DNA from: Simmondsia chinensis
Taxonomy: Eukaryota > Streptophyta > Magnoliopsida > Caryophyllales > Simmondsiaceae
Length of the DNA stretch: 64,000 nt
NCBI GenBank assembly: GCA_018398585.1
Contig: JAGTTD010000011.1
Span: forward strand, 11,389,846 to 11,453,845
Direction: 5' to 3'
The first letter of the stretch is position 1. Each line of letters starts with the position of its first letter. This document shows positions 1 to 11,179 of the stretch, one piece after another. A program made the translations under genes and the position numbers. The notes beneath the pieces were generated by a model. It did not search any database, was not told where the DNA came from, and saw nothing but the letters and a program-made list of their open reading frames with translations.

Positions 1-779
1 TTGAGGATGGTACGAAGCATTCACATAGTGTGTGACACCTTACTTACACAATAAAGCTTTAAGTTGACAGTCACAAAAGTGTTTCCCGCCATCACTTATA
101 ATTGCAATAGGAGTTCCAAATCGAGAAAAAATGTTCATTCTTACAAAGTTGACCACAATTCTTGCATCATTGGTCAGAAAAGTAGCTATTTCAACCCGCT
201 TTGACACATAATCTACAACAACCAAAATAAATATATTAGAAAATGATGAAGGAAAAGGACCCATGAAATCAATCTCCAAAACGTCAAATAATTCAACAAC
301 TAAAATGTTATTTAGGGGCATTTCATGTCTCTTGGAAATATTTCCCATCCTTTGACATCGATAACATTTACTAATAAATTTGAAAGAATCTTTAAAAAGT
401 GCAGGGCAATAAAATCATGATTGTAAAACCTTAGCTATAGTTCTTGTTCCTCCATAATGACCACCAGATTCTAAGGAGTGGTAATGACGCAGAATATCTT
501 CCATTTCTTCTTCAGGTACACATCTCCTAATGATTTGGTCTACATAATGCCTACATAAGAACGGTTCTTCCCAAAAATAATGCTTTAAATTAGCAAAGCA
601 CTTCTTTTGTTGATATGTCTTGTCCTTGGGAAGTTCCTGTGCAACAAAATAATTAATGATGTCAACATACCATGGACAAGAAAGATTTTTTCTTACTATC
701 ATAAGATTCTCATTCGGGGACTTTTCATTGATTGAGGGACTTTCGTCCTCTCATTCAAAGCATGACAAATGATCCGCCA
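1..779 (-). pseudogene. pol: Athila-C: RNase H end and integrase fragment
   Basis: This is a decayed Ty3-gypsy integrase read from the complementary strand. From about 700 down to 415 an open stretch holds the zinc-binding N-terminal part, ending in the Athila-like segment SGGHYGGTRTIAKVLQS. From 348 down to 40 comes the catalytic core, with the first Asp in IDFMGPF and the second in ISDGGKHF. The third catalytic residue would lie left of the window. Near 745-779 the reading matches the end of RNase H seen at 4982-5006 in Athila-A. The fragment stops abruptly at 779, where the Athila-A 3' LTR begins. I infer that it is an older element into which the Athila-A/B array inserted. Stops between the open stretches make it a pseudogene. 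The family is secure; its independence from Athila-B is an inference. Confidence 0.8.
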
Positions 780-2188
780 TGATGTGCTTGGTGTATGCTT
801 AGAAAGTGCACTAAGTCGTATCAAGTAAAAAAGAAGTGAGTTGAATATCGTCCCCACGAGGATTGTTATTGAATGAGTACCAAAATTAGCAGCTTCATCA
901 CTATTTGGGAGACTGAATTCTATAGTTTTTGAAATGGAACAAACAAAATGAAAAGAAATAAAGATGGTTATTGATTTTTAAAATGTTTTCTGATTTTTAT
1001 GATTCCATAAGACCCAAGGCATCCGATTCACCTAGTTGCATCAATACACGTTTCTATTCTCGATATTCAAGTTTTTATTACGTGTTGATGGTTGAAAACC
1101 CTAATTTACTAAACATTCTCTCTCAAGCAACATTTGTCATGCTCTTTTACATATTAACTCATCAATCTCTTGCATGAATTTAAATAAGAAAATATTTTTG
1201 AAGATCCATGATTTTCATTTAAGACTACACAAATCGCGTTAATCTATTTCTAGCATTCACTTAATTTGTGGTGTCTATCACTTTGGCATTCATCCTAAAT
1301 CTCCTCTCAGACTTATTATAAATCATTATAGGCTTTGAATGGTGAAGCATTCAAAACTCATGAAGAACAATGACAAACACTCAAACAATGCAATGAACAA
1401 ACTTTGAATATGTCGAATTAGTAAAGAGCATATATTACAACTTAGTCTATATCATAGCCTTGGAAAGACAAAATTAGTTCATGATATACATAATATAAAG
1501 CAAAATTAAAACAAAATCCATGAACTTAAAGAAGAAAAGGATAGAAAAGAACTTAAAAATTTGAAATTACAGACCAAACTTTTCTTCCTTCACTCCTTTC
1601 TCTTCCTCACGGTTTTCCTAGGTTTCTACTAATTTGTTTTGAGTATTTTCTTAGTGAATTGATGATTAAACACTTCCCTAACATCCCTATTTATAGTACA
1701 TGAGGTTGGAAATTTAAGAAATAAATTACATAAGCTTCATTCTCATTTGCTACTTTTGCCACCCTTTTTTGCAACTTGCTTACAACTAGCTTCTTTCTTC
1801 ATTGTTTTTCTTCCTTTTTCGGCCTAAATTCAGCTTTTCTTGCTGGTTGAAATTGTTCTTCAAGTGTGCAAGAAGTTCTTCCATTTGATTTGTCCATTTT
1901 GGTGCCCAAATTTGCAATTTGTAACAAATTGTACAAGTTTGTTGTTCATCCTTACTTTAGTGTCTAGATTGATATGTTTAGCCCATTTTTTGCTTGTGTT
2001 TGATGTATCTTGCCTTCACTTGTTGATATTGATGGTAAAACCTAGCAAGAATCAACATAAAATGAGCCTTTTTGTAAGGAAATAACGATAGGAGCGAAAT
2101 GGAGCAAAAGCGAGCAAAGTTTGATATAAAATGGCTTGAAAATGAACGTAATTGATATGAATAATTATATACTAAATTAGACTTATCA
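780..2188 (-). repeat. LTR1: 3' LTR of Athila-A
   Basis: Read on the minus strand, this repeat starts TGATAAGTCTAATTTAG at 2188 and ends in CATCA at 780. It pairs with LTR2 (19841-21180) and LTR3 (57329 onward) over essentially the whole length, including the shared segment around the motif gtgcactaagtcgtatcaag at its left end. The length of 1.4 kb is usual for Athila-type elements. The right edge is followed by the expected polypurine tract and the left edge abuts Athila-C integrase. Short open frames in it, such as 971-1177 and 1840-2085, show no protein similarity and are not called as genes. Confidence 0.85.
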
Positions 2189-2204
2189 AAATTCTCCCAA
2201 ACTT
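2189..2204 (-). other. Polypurine tract of Athila-A
   Basis: On the minus strand the purine-rich stretch gtttgggagaattt directly precedes the TGATAAG start of LTR1, the expected position for plus-strand priming of reverse transcription. The same motif precedes LTR2 (21181-21196) and, on the plus strand, LTR-P2 (34254-34270). Confidence 0.7.
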
Positions 2205-3600
2205 AAATCTTTCTTGTCCTCAAGCTGGGCTAAACATTAAATCACAGGGTCTCATGGTTTTTAAGAATTTTTAATACAATTCAAAGCAAGACTAAACAAT
2301 CATTCTAAGGAAAAACCCGTCAATCCCCTAAGTAACCGAATTCAATAGTTGGCTAAGCAAATTATGTTTATCCATTCTTTCTGATCTCAAGACATTCAAA
2401 CCAAACAGATGACAAATATCATTCCACTCATAACAAAACTTTTCAAGTATGCCTACGACTAAAAGTTATTCAAAAAAATTTTATTCTTCTTTCTTTTTTA
2501 ATATTTTTAATGAGGGACTGATATGCCATAGTCAATCCTAGTCCATGAGTATATCTCCAGCGAGAATTGAACTCCTAAGCCCTGGGCGATGACTGCATGG
2601 ATAAGAGACACCGCAACTGAGAAGCCCTCAATATGATTGCATGAGTATATCTGCTGCAAGAATCGAGCTCCTGTCCCCTGAGCGATGACAGCATGGGTAA
2701 GAGACGCCACCATTGAGACTCCCTCATGATGAGCAGCACATATCTTAAAATGTTTATTTGGGATAGCGGTGCTAGATATGCTTTCCTCATTTTTCTCTAA
2801 TTTTTTTTCTCATATTTTTCTTTAGAGTTAGGCATTATTCTTCAAAGTCTATTATGCAAATGATAATCTTAATATAATATGTTCAAATTTGAGTATCTTT
2901 TAATCAGAAAGAAAGGTAAAACGGTCATGCTAACTAGTGAACTCAAATACCACGGTTTTATCAAGATAGTTCCTTCGAATAAATCATTGTTTGCAATTAG
3001 AATACAAAAAACAATTGATTCTAAAGTTATTCAAGTCTAATTAAAATAAACAAGCTAAAAAAAGTAGAAAAATTGCCTAAAAAACATGATAATAAGATCT
3101 TAATTTTTTTTATTTGGTTCAAAATGTGTAACGAAATTTTGAAACTAATGATCTAAACTATAAAAAATATAAATATTTTAATTGGCCGACACTATCTACA
3201 TCCCCATACAAAAGCTTTGAACTCTGAAAGGCACTAAAGCCGACTCTAAAAAATAAAATAGGACTAGACAAGAACATGTTTTCGAAAAATTTTGTTCAAA
3301 ATTTCAAAAAAAGATGTGACACAAGGTCACTTCCATCCCTGAACTTAAAGTTGACATTGTCCTAAAAGTTGAAAGAAATATAACGAACGAAGCAATAGGT
3401 GAGAGATATTTCCCAAGTTTAAGGATTGCTTTTAGAAGGTAAATACTGTTATAATGCTACCCGCAAACTTGTTTCAAAAACTTGTTGAACAAAATGTACA
3501 GAAACATAAGAAAAATAATTAAAAGAAAATAAAAAGAAGTAAGGAAAAGAAAACTCAGGTTGCCTCCTAAGAAGGGCTTAAGTTATAGTCTTTAGCTTGA
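2205..3600 (-). other. Athila-A 3' untranslated region
   Basis: This noncoding stretch lies between the integrase remnant and the polypurine tract. It is homologous to 21197-22410 in Athila-B and, on the plus strand, to 32768-34253 in Athila-P. Towards the integrase end (about 3560) lies the motif ggttgcctcct, the complement of the GGAGGCAACC signal also seen near 32780 and 51003. I see no env-like reading frame. The only strong substructure is the pair of tRNA-like repeats at 2540-2728. Confidence 0.7.
2540..2728 (-). repeat. Two tandem tRNA-like units in Athila-A 3' UTR
   Basis: Two units of about 95-100 bp each contain, on the minus strand, an A-box-like CTCA(A/G)TGGTGGC-type segment followed about 45 nt later by a B-box-like segment such as GAGCTCGATTCTTGC. 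Unit 1 covers about 2545-2632 and unit 2 about 2642-2728. The same module occurs three times at 21545-21870 and three times at 33590-33885. Sequence similarity between units is clear by eye. That they derive from a tRNA, or act as Pol III promoters, is inference. Confidence 0.6.
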
Positions 3601-5316
3601 CTTTTCAGGTAGATCATTTGACTTTGTTGAGATGAATGGAGGTCTTCTGCGGTTCGAGCTCTCCATCAATATAGGGTTTCAGCCTTTTGACCATTAACTT
3701 TAAATGTGCCCCTTTTTTCATTTTGAATGTCGACTATGCCATATGAAAAGACACGAGTTACAATGAAGGGTCCTAATCATCTGGAGCACAATTTCCCTGG
3801 GAAAAGTCATAATCGGGAGTTAAAAAGTAAAACTTTCTGCTCGACTACGAATTCTCTGTTCAGAATGTGCTTGTCATGCTATCTTTTGGTTCAATCCTTA
3901 TAAATTCAAGCATTTTCATAGGCTTCATTCCTGAACTCATCCATTTAATTGATTTGCAGTAACCTCTTCTCTCCTACTGCTTCTATGTTAAAATTCAAGG
4001 TTTTTATGGCCCAACAAGCTTTATGTTCCAATCCTACTAGTAAATGACATGCCTTGCCATAAACCAGTCAATATGGAGACATTCCAATTCGTATTTTGAG
4101 TGCTGTTCTATACGCCCAAAGCGCGTCATCTAACTTTTTCAACCAAACTTTCATAGAAGCACTAACTGTTTTGTCAAGAATAGTTTTCAATTCTCGATTT
4201 GAAATTTTCACTTGACCACTTGTTTGAGGATGGTATGGAGCACCCACATGGTGTGTGACTACATACTTATTCAATAAGGCTTTAAGTTGATGGTCATGAA
4301 AGTGTTTTCTGTCATCACTTATAATTGCTTAAGGAGTTCCAAATTGAGAAAAGACGCTCTTTCTTGCAAAGTTTACCACAACTCTAGCATCATTGGTCGA
4401 AAAAGCAGTTGCTTCAACCCATTTTGATACATAATCTATAGCAATCAAAATAAATCTGTTAGAAAATGATGAAGGAAAAGGACCCCTGAAATCAATCCTC
4501 CAAACGTCATATAATTTAACAACAAAAATGTTGTTTAGGGGCATTTCATGTCTCCTGGAAATATTTCCCGTTCTTTGACATCGATCACATTTTCAAACAA
4601 ATTTGAAAGCATCTTTAAAAGTGTAGGCCAATAAAATCCTGCTTGTAAAACCTTAGCTACAGTTACTGTTCAACCATAATGACCAGCTGTTTCCAAGGAA
4701 TGGCAATAACGCAGAATGTTTTCTATTTCTTCTTTAGGTACACATCTAATGATGATTTGGTCCACACAATGCTTATATAAGAATGATTCTTCTCAAAAAT
4801 AGTGCTTTAAATCCGCGAAGAACTTCTTCTTTTGTTGATATATCACGTCCTTAGGCAGTTCCGGTGCAACCAAATAGTTAACAATGTCAGTTGATCATGG
4901 ATAATTAGGATTTTCACTCACCATCATAAGACTTTCATCCAGGAATTTCATTGATAGACAGACTTTCGTCCTCCTGTTCGAGGCGTGATAAATGATCCGC
5001 CACAACATTCTCTGTTCCTTTTCTGTCCCGGATTTCTAGATTGAATTCTTGGAGCAACAAAATGCATCTCATCTGTCTTGGTTTTGCATCCCATTTTGCA
5101 AAGAGGTATTTAAGAGCAGAGTGATAAGTATAAACAATTACCTTATAATTTAGCAAGTAGGAACGAAAATTTTCAAATGCAAAAACAACTGCTAGTAATT
5201 CCTTCTCCGTGGTAGCATAGTTAACCTGTGAATCCGTTAAAGTCTTATTAGCATAGTAAATTACATGAAAATTTTTGTTCTTTCTTTGCCCTAGCATGGC
5301 CCCTACAACATAGTCA
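3601..5316 (-). pseudogene. pol: Athila-A integrase and RNase H (downstream half of pol)
   Basis: Read leftward from 5316, RNase H comes first, with the segments [11 protein letters not shown] and VIYYANKTL and ending [10 protein letters not shown] near 4985. The zinc-binding integrase part (about 4930-4560) is broken by frameshifts. The integrase core follows, with IDFRGPF near 4480, and its C-terminal part contains [13 protein letters not shown] near 4230. In this family the third catalytic residue is the Glu of GQVE, so GQVK is a Glu-to-Lys loss. The C-terminal tail with VNGQRLKPY-like residues lies near 3690. The RNase H is cut at 5316 by the copia insertion; its first residues, FELMCDAS, resume at 14561 and beyond. 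Several stops and frameshifts rule out function. Confidence 0.85.
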
Positions 5317-5321
5317 CTAGC
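5317..5321. repeat. Left target-site duplication of the copia element
   Basis: The pentamer ctagc at 5317-5321 is repeated at 14561-14565 on the other side of the copia element. Joining the flanks at this pentamer restores a continuous RNase H reading, as expected for a 5-bp LTR-retrotransposon duplication. Confidence 0.85.
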
Positions 5322-7910
5322 AAATGGGAGAATATAACTCTGATGCCGACTGTTGGGTTCACAGTTTTCAAATATGGTTACAGCAAAAGGCACCTATTAC
5401 AGCACTTAGAATAAGTGACTCTTCTCGGCCAGAGAGTCATGCTTTGTGACACCTCACGTGCAAGAGCTCCCGGGAATAGGGTTATCTCTATGAATTCTTT
5501 TGCTCTAATACCAGTTGCTGGGAGGAATTTCAAAAATTCTCCCTAATTTTCTAAAGTTTACGCAGTGGAATGGGTTTAAAATTCATAATTCTAAACCTAA
5601 GGTTGATTTAAAATTTCTAATTTTAAATTTACAGATTTAAATTTATGATTTAAATCTACAGATCTAAATTCTTAGTTAAGATCTGCAGGCCTTTACTCTA
5701 ATACATTCATAACAATACATAAACTTAAACAAGCACAATAACGAATATTGTAAATAAATAGAAAAGCAAAAACAAAAGTGAAGGAAAGAAAACGTACCTG
5801 AAATTGCTCCAATATAAGAAAATGAAAAAGAAATAATAATCTTCAAAAGAATACCAAAAATTGAGAGCCCACGATCTTCTAGGAAATGACCCCAAACTGC
5901 CCGGAGGGTGGTCTCTGAAAAATATTAAACCAGAAAAGAAAAATTTTAACGAAATTTTTCCTCTCCAATTAGATCTTTGAAACAATTTTAGAAACCCTAA
6001 AAAATTGGTTTCAATTTTATGCAAAACCCTTGGAATAAGCCCCTCTATTTATAGTAGTGCATCGGAGTGGAAAAAAGCTGATTTTTCGATGTGGGATCTG
6101 CCAAGTTGAAATCAAAACACATCACTTAACATTAAAAAAGGATCGAAACGCTGCGTCTTCATGTACAGTACACGCATCCCTCTGGCTTATCATTGAGTCC
6201 CACGTAGCGGCACACGATTGGTCCACACCCGAAGGCACGGATCGTGCCTTGTCCCAATGAAAGACGATTGATTATCTACCCAAGAAGATCGAAAGCCCCA
6301 CATACGAGGAAAGTCACAAATAGAGTTGAACTGAAATCTCTCCAAGAAACTGATAAACTTGGAGTTGAGAAGGGCCCCCCAACAAGACCGCAACTTGGAA
6401 AACCTGTTCACCGCCAGCTTGAGTGTCGACAAGAAAAAACGGAAATCCAGTCAACTCTCAATAGCATCTTTCTCTAATGCTTCGAATGAGACTTCATATC
6501 CAAAATGCAAGAACGATCTGACTAGAAAGTCATTCAAAACTTGATCGAAGAACCAGTGTTTATTAAAGAAGGTATAGAGTCGATTACAAAAAGTACTAGT
6601 TTGAAAGGCTCGTTGGAATTGATCTGCTATCGCGCACTGGTTGGCCGATGCGAGTAGACATGGATTCCCAAACCTGTGTGCGATATTTTTATTTTTTTTT
6701 ATTTTACTTTGTTTCTCACATGTAAAAATTCGTGCTATGAATTTTAATTTTCTAAAATTATTTTATTTAATAATTTTTAATTTTTATTCATCTCATGAAT
6801 AATGTTTGAAAAAATTAAATTTACTCAACTCATAAATAAATTAATTCATCTCATGAATTCTTTAATATTTTTCCGATGGCAATAAGTACAAAGGCTTACA
6901 CGGGGACCTTAGGGACAATTTAAATCTAGCTCTAAATGGGTTAAATTAATCATCTCATGAAATAATTAATTACCATTTAATGGTACTTAATTCAACTAAT
7001 AAAACTAACTGCACTCCAGACTTAAACCATTTATTCGATATCTCCCTGATACGATGACAACAACCCCTCCACTGGATGTCCATGATGAAGAATAAGTATA
7101 ACTACTACCATTATCCTTCTCACACCTTCTCTATTAGTTACCGACTCGGCCTTCACTTAATAATTCATTTATACTTGAACATATTCACAGTATAAATTTC
7201 AAATGACAAACACGTGGAATACTTGCGTATTAAATACTTGCGTATTAAATACTTGCAAATCAACTAATGGGACATCTGTATCTCATAAGAGACTGTAGAT
7301 TCCTTATTAAATACCTAATCCTTGTCGCATTTCACGCCGCTACCCAGTGTACGTGGAAATTTAGTCATGCGTTTAGACCTTACTTACAGTACACCAAAGT
7401 AACTAATACTCCACACACAAGTCCAGAATACTCTCAGGATTTAGAGTCGTCGTTTAAATAGTACTACATGAATCACTCATCTCTGTAGTAATCTAGAAAC
7501 AAGCAACTAACATGGTCCAACTCAGTGTGTCAATCTTATTAAACGCACTAACATAACACTTTTGGATCACCATCCACATGACCAAGACAAGTCATTTAAA
7601 GTATCAGATTATAGTCTTAGCATACAAGTGGTCCAAACTTGTCTTTGACAACGAGTCTTTCAAACAACAGTTCATAAAATTTGTTCCAAGTCTATCTGTG
7701 GGTTAATCTCATAAACCACTTAGAACAAAAGTATAAATTGTAGTTTGAGGATTACACCCTTCTCATGGATGTTTCCAAAAAGAAAATCACATGTAGTATA
7801 AATGCTCGCTTACACAAATTTAACAAGGAAACGACCGGAACTTCAATTTTGTTCTTTAATAAAACAATATTAATATAATAAATCTGGATTTTAGGACACT
7901 ATTCCTAACA
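5322..7910 (-). repeat. 3' LTR of the copia element
   Basis: This is homologous to 12319-14560 and to the solo LTR 25148-27398. All three share the gatgccgact and ggttcacagtt segments at the left end and the aggacact...cctaaca right end. The left terminus is decayed (aaatgggag where tgttggga is expected). It is about 350 bp longer than its partner because of extra sequence at about 6253-6620. The open frames inside it (5725-6024, 6057-6544, 7267-7461) have no partners of equal length in the other LTR copies and are not credible genes. Confidence 0.88.
6253..6620. other. Extra 350-bp segment present in only one copia LTR
   Basis: Around atcgtgcc the 3' LTR carries roughly 350 bp that are absent from both the 5' LTR (near 13258) and the solo LTR (near 26090). 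The flanking LTR sequence resumes at ggttggccgatgcg, matching ggttggacaatgcg in the partner. I could not identify terminal repeats, a target duplication or coding capacity. It could be an insertion, or ancestral sequence lost from the other two copies. Confidence 0.5.
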
Positions 7911-7925
7911 ATCTCCCACTTGTCC
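7911..7925 (-). other. Polypurine tract of the copia element
   Basis: The minus-strand sequence gacaagtgggagat directly precedes the TGTTAGGAAT start of the 3' LTR, the expected place for a plus-strand primer. Confidence 0.65.
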
Positions 7926-8289
7926 TAAATCCAATTTATGACGAGCTTTGTACCCATCTCTTTTGTGTATGAACCAAAAGTCTACTAGGTCAATTATTCT
8001 ATTTGAACCGACATTCCATCTATGCAACTTCTGAAGCTACAACGTATTTAGCCTCTGTGGTGAAGTCAGCAATGCAATACTGCTTGATATTCCTCCCACT
8101 ACTGTCTCCTACTCCAAGGGTAAAGTCATGGCTGGACGTCGAACGTCTGGCATATATATTTGACCGGATGTCTTAAAACAATATATCCCATTGGAACCAA
8201 CTCGTCACTTAGAAAGATCAGCATATATAATCTCTAGTCCTTTTTAAGTACTAGAGAAAATGCTTCATTGCCGCCTAGTGCATCGGACC

Positions 8290-8730
8290 TAAGTTAGACT
8301 GACACCTGCTTACTAAACCACAGCATAGCAAATATATGGTCTCGTGCACAACATGGCATACATGAGGCTCTCACTACCAAAGCATATGGAATATTCCTCA
8401 AATGTTCCTCCTCTTGAGCTGCCATAGAACACTGCTCTAAAGAGAAAAAGGGACTCCATGCCTGAAAGGCAAAAACCTTTCTTAGAGTCCTCCATGTGAT
8501 ACCTTGACAATATTTTGTCAATATAAGTGGCTAGAGAATGATCCAGCATCCCAGTCTTACGACCTTGCAGAAGCTTAATCTTAAGAGTAGAGCCGGCTTT
8601 TCCTATGTCCTTCATATTAAGCTATCATGACAACCAAGTCTTTACAGTTAATGACACCCCCACATCATTCCTAATGAGTAGTATATTGTTGACATGCAAT
8701 ACCAAGAAAGTCACTACTTTCTCTTAATGT
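8290..8730 (-). pseudogene. pol: Copia RT tail and RNase H remnant
   Basis: On the minus strand a short piece around 8720-8640 reads like the catalytic region of copia RT, but the usual YVDD is HVNN, so both catalytic aspartates are asparagine. It continues as an RT-connection segment with MKDIGKAG, HSLATYIDKIL and DSKKGF, then RNase H approach residues SLMYAMLCTRP at about 8370-8330. Frameshifts are present and most of the RT fingers and palm are missing between this piece and the linker at 8749. The order relative to integrase is typical of Ty1-copia. It cannot be functional. Confidence 0.75.
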
Positions 8731-8748
8731 CGTTTGTACACGCACAGT

Positions 8749-8946
8749 TTATTCAACCAATTGCTCAAAACTATAAGACTTAATTGCTTCATTGATGCTA
8801 AAAGGATCAGATTCAATGCCACGGTCAGCCATTAAGGCTCCCGCTATGAACTTGTCAGGTGTCCTGACAATTCTCCCACCACACCTAAGTTCTCGTGTGC
8901 CTGGAACATTTTCGTTCCTATCAGTAGGTGTGTCTAATGCATCCAC
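8749..8946 (-). pseudogene. pol: Copia integrase-RT linker remnant
   Basis: A 65-residue open stretch on the minus strand contains GGRIVRTPDKF and a following acidic segment with PFSINEAIKSY. This matches the spacer that joins integrase to RT in copia polyproteins, where an RR.GR....P.R(Y/F) motif and a D.(I/S)....A pattern are usual. It ends in a stop where the deleted RT should begin. Confidence 0.6.
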
Positions 8947-9099
8947 TATGTCTCGAGTTATGTCTAGCTATTCCGAATTATGTTATTTTTTTTAATTCTT
9001 GTAATACTATTTTATTTTTGCTTTTGTAGTTTACCTGCAAAATCCTTCTCTAAATATTTTGCATTGTATCTACAAAAACCTTTTTAATTAAAAGAATTG

Positions 9100-9560
9100 T
9101 AGAAAAGACCGTCCTTTTTCCTTTTGTTTGCAACACCATTCGACTATGGTGTACCTCAAGCATAAATCTAAGATCTTATCTCATTTGTAGTTAGGAAATC
9201 CTTAAATTCACCCAAAAAATATTCACCACCTCGATCTGATCAAAGTGACTTAACTTGTTTACCTAATAGCTTTTAAACTTCAACTTTCTATTATATGAAT
9301 TTTTCAAAACACCCGACTTATGTCCTGTTAGGTAAACATGTCCATGCCTTGAGTAATCATCACTAAATGTGATTAAGTACTCATGCCCACATTTTGACTG
9401 AACATGTATTGGTCCGCACACATCTATGTGAACCAGCTCAAGCAAGTCACCAACCCTATTGCCTTTACTCTTAAAGACAGACTTGGTCATCTTTCTTTCC
9501 ATGCTGGATTCGCAAACTGGTAATGATCTCAAGTCCAAAGCCTCTATCAATCCATCTTTT
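9100..9560 (-). pseudogene. pol: Copia integrase remnant
   Basis: Reading leftward from 9560, a 95-residue open stretch holds LELVHIDVCGPIHVQSK, with the first catalytic Asp in HIDVCGP, then the segment ITFSDDYSRHGHVYL. These are hallmark residues of Ty1-copia integrase. Degraded sequence down to about 9100 contains the downstream part of the core. The zinc-binding region upstream is only partly readable (CESSMERKM). Stops and frameshifts interrupt it. Confidence 0.8.
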
Positions 9561-9813
9561 ACCAGTCTTTAGATCCTATTTGAATTAATGTGACCTGAAC
9601 GTTGGTGCCTTATGTAGGCATTATCCCTTTCAAGGTGTTTTCTTTTAGAAGATTGAACAAGTGAACTTGTGTTAGATTCATTTAAATAAATACTGAAGTT
9701 TTGATAAAGAAATAACATGAATAAACTATTTATATATCTAGTTCTATAAATAAATAATTTATTTATTGTATTAAAATCTTCATCATCAAAATCAACTGAA
9801 AAATAGTTATCCA

Positions 9814-10190
9814 TTAAACGAAATATAGGTTTAGATAAACAATCCTTTTAAACAGAACTCTACCACTAAAGTCTAAGCTAACTTCCCCTATTCTTAAGAT
9901 CACTACACTTGTACTATCCCTGACCATCAGGTACAGCTCCCCATTATGCATCCTCTTGGTTAGCCTGAGCCCCCGTAACATATTACAGATATAGGCAGTT
10001 GAACTTGAGTCCACACACCAGGAACCTAGTTGACTCTCAACTGTGCAAGAGAAGCTAAATACTTAGTGCAATTTTTCTTCCAGTGGCCAATTTTTCTGCA
10101 AAAGAAACACTTTCCTTTTGCTAACTTCTTTATGGATTTCATTGCTACAATAGCAACCTTGCCATTTCCTTTCTTTCCAGTAGGTCCTTT
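9814..10190 (-). pseudogene. gag: Copia gag zinc knuckle and protease remnant
   Basis: At about 10115-10066 on the minus strand a CCHC knuckle reads CFFCRKIGHWKKNC, the nucleic-acid binding motif of gag. About 50 nt downstream a second open stretch (10014-9814) reads SSSTAYICN, corresponding to the protease active-site region in which D-S-G-x-x-x-H-x-C is expected. The Asp is retained, but Gly is Ser and the His position is altered. Further gag N-terminal sequence lies degraded between 10190 and 10440. It is non-functional. Confidence 0.75.
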
Positions 10191-11179
10191 GTGAGTAATA
10201 ATTAAGTCTAACTTGTTTATCTGGGCAAAGTAATTTGGTCCAATGAGTTCATTATGCGTTAATAATCAAGTGAAGTTCACCAGTCGTATCCAATTCAAAA
10301 TACTGTAAATGCAAATATTCGTGTAACTGTCTAACAAGTGTCATGTATAATACGATGATATCTATTCTTTCAATTTAGCATACACAATAAGTCAGATATC
10401 CACCAATCTATACTATCATGCATACAATGATGACCCAAACACACCACTCCTTACTCTCCTGCAGCGGGGTCGCACGAAGTTAGTTCGGGTGAGAACTATT
10501 CTCAATTAACATGTTTTCTTGTAATTCTTACTAAACATGATTAACTAACCACTTTACCTTAGTCTCTAAGGTAATGCAACAGAGCTCCTTGGGGAGGCTA
10601 ATGCATCACGCTAGTCAATCGTAATCCATTGCCTAAACCCCCATACAAATACACGTAATACTCCACGGCAGTGTGGTCACATCGTTTCTTTGAACTTTGG
10701 TTTATTCCAATAGAAGTCTAACCTTGTAATCTGCAAACCGACATCCTCCGCAGGGAGGTCTATTCATCTACTATACTGCAAGACCGGTAAAGGAGACCGT
10801 GAGGTTAAAACAATTGAAACCTCGCTCCCACTTAATTTTTAAAACTAGTGATTTTTAATTAACTTGTATTTACAACCTGAATTATCTCATAACCCCCCTT
10901 TAGAATCTCATTCTAAAATTAACCAAAATTAATTAATTAATTTATTCAAAATATTATCGTTTTACAACTTCGATTATCAAATAATCTTGCTTTAGAATCT
11001 CATTCTAAATTTATTCAATAAAATTAATTAATTAATTTTACTTTTAAAAATAATACCATAGGTTATCACATAACCTATTCTTTATAATCCCATTCTAAAA
11101 TTAAATAATATAATTTTATTTTATTTATAAGTAGCCATTTAGTGCTTCGACTATCTCATAGTCTATTTTTAGAATTAGA

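Noticed and set aside
2507..2790. Two overlapping minus-strand frames in the Athila-A 3' UTR
   Set aside because: They are readings of the tRNA-like tandem repeats; repeated peptides reflect DNA repeats, and the frame is not kept in the other two arrays.
5725..6024. Open frame of 99 residues, hydrophobic
   Set aside because: It lies in a copia LTR, is not conserved as a frame in the partner LTR (12695-12877 is shorter) and has low-complexity Phe/Leu content.
6057..6544. Overlapping open frames on both strands in a copia LTR
   Set aside because: They span the 350-bp segment absent from the partner LTR and show no protein motif.
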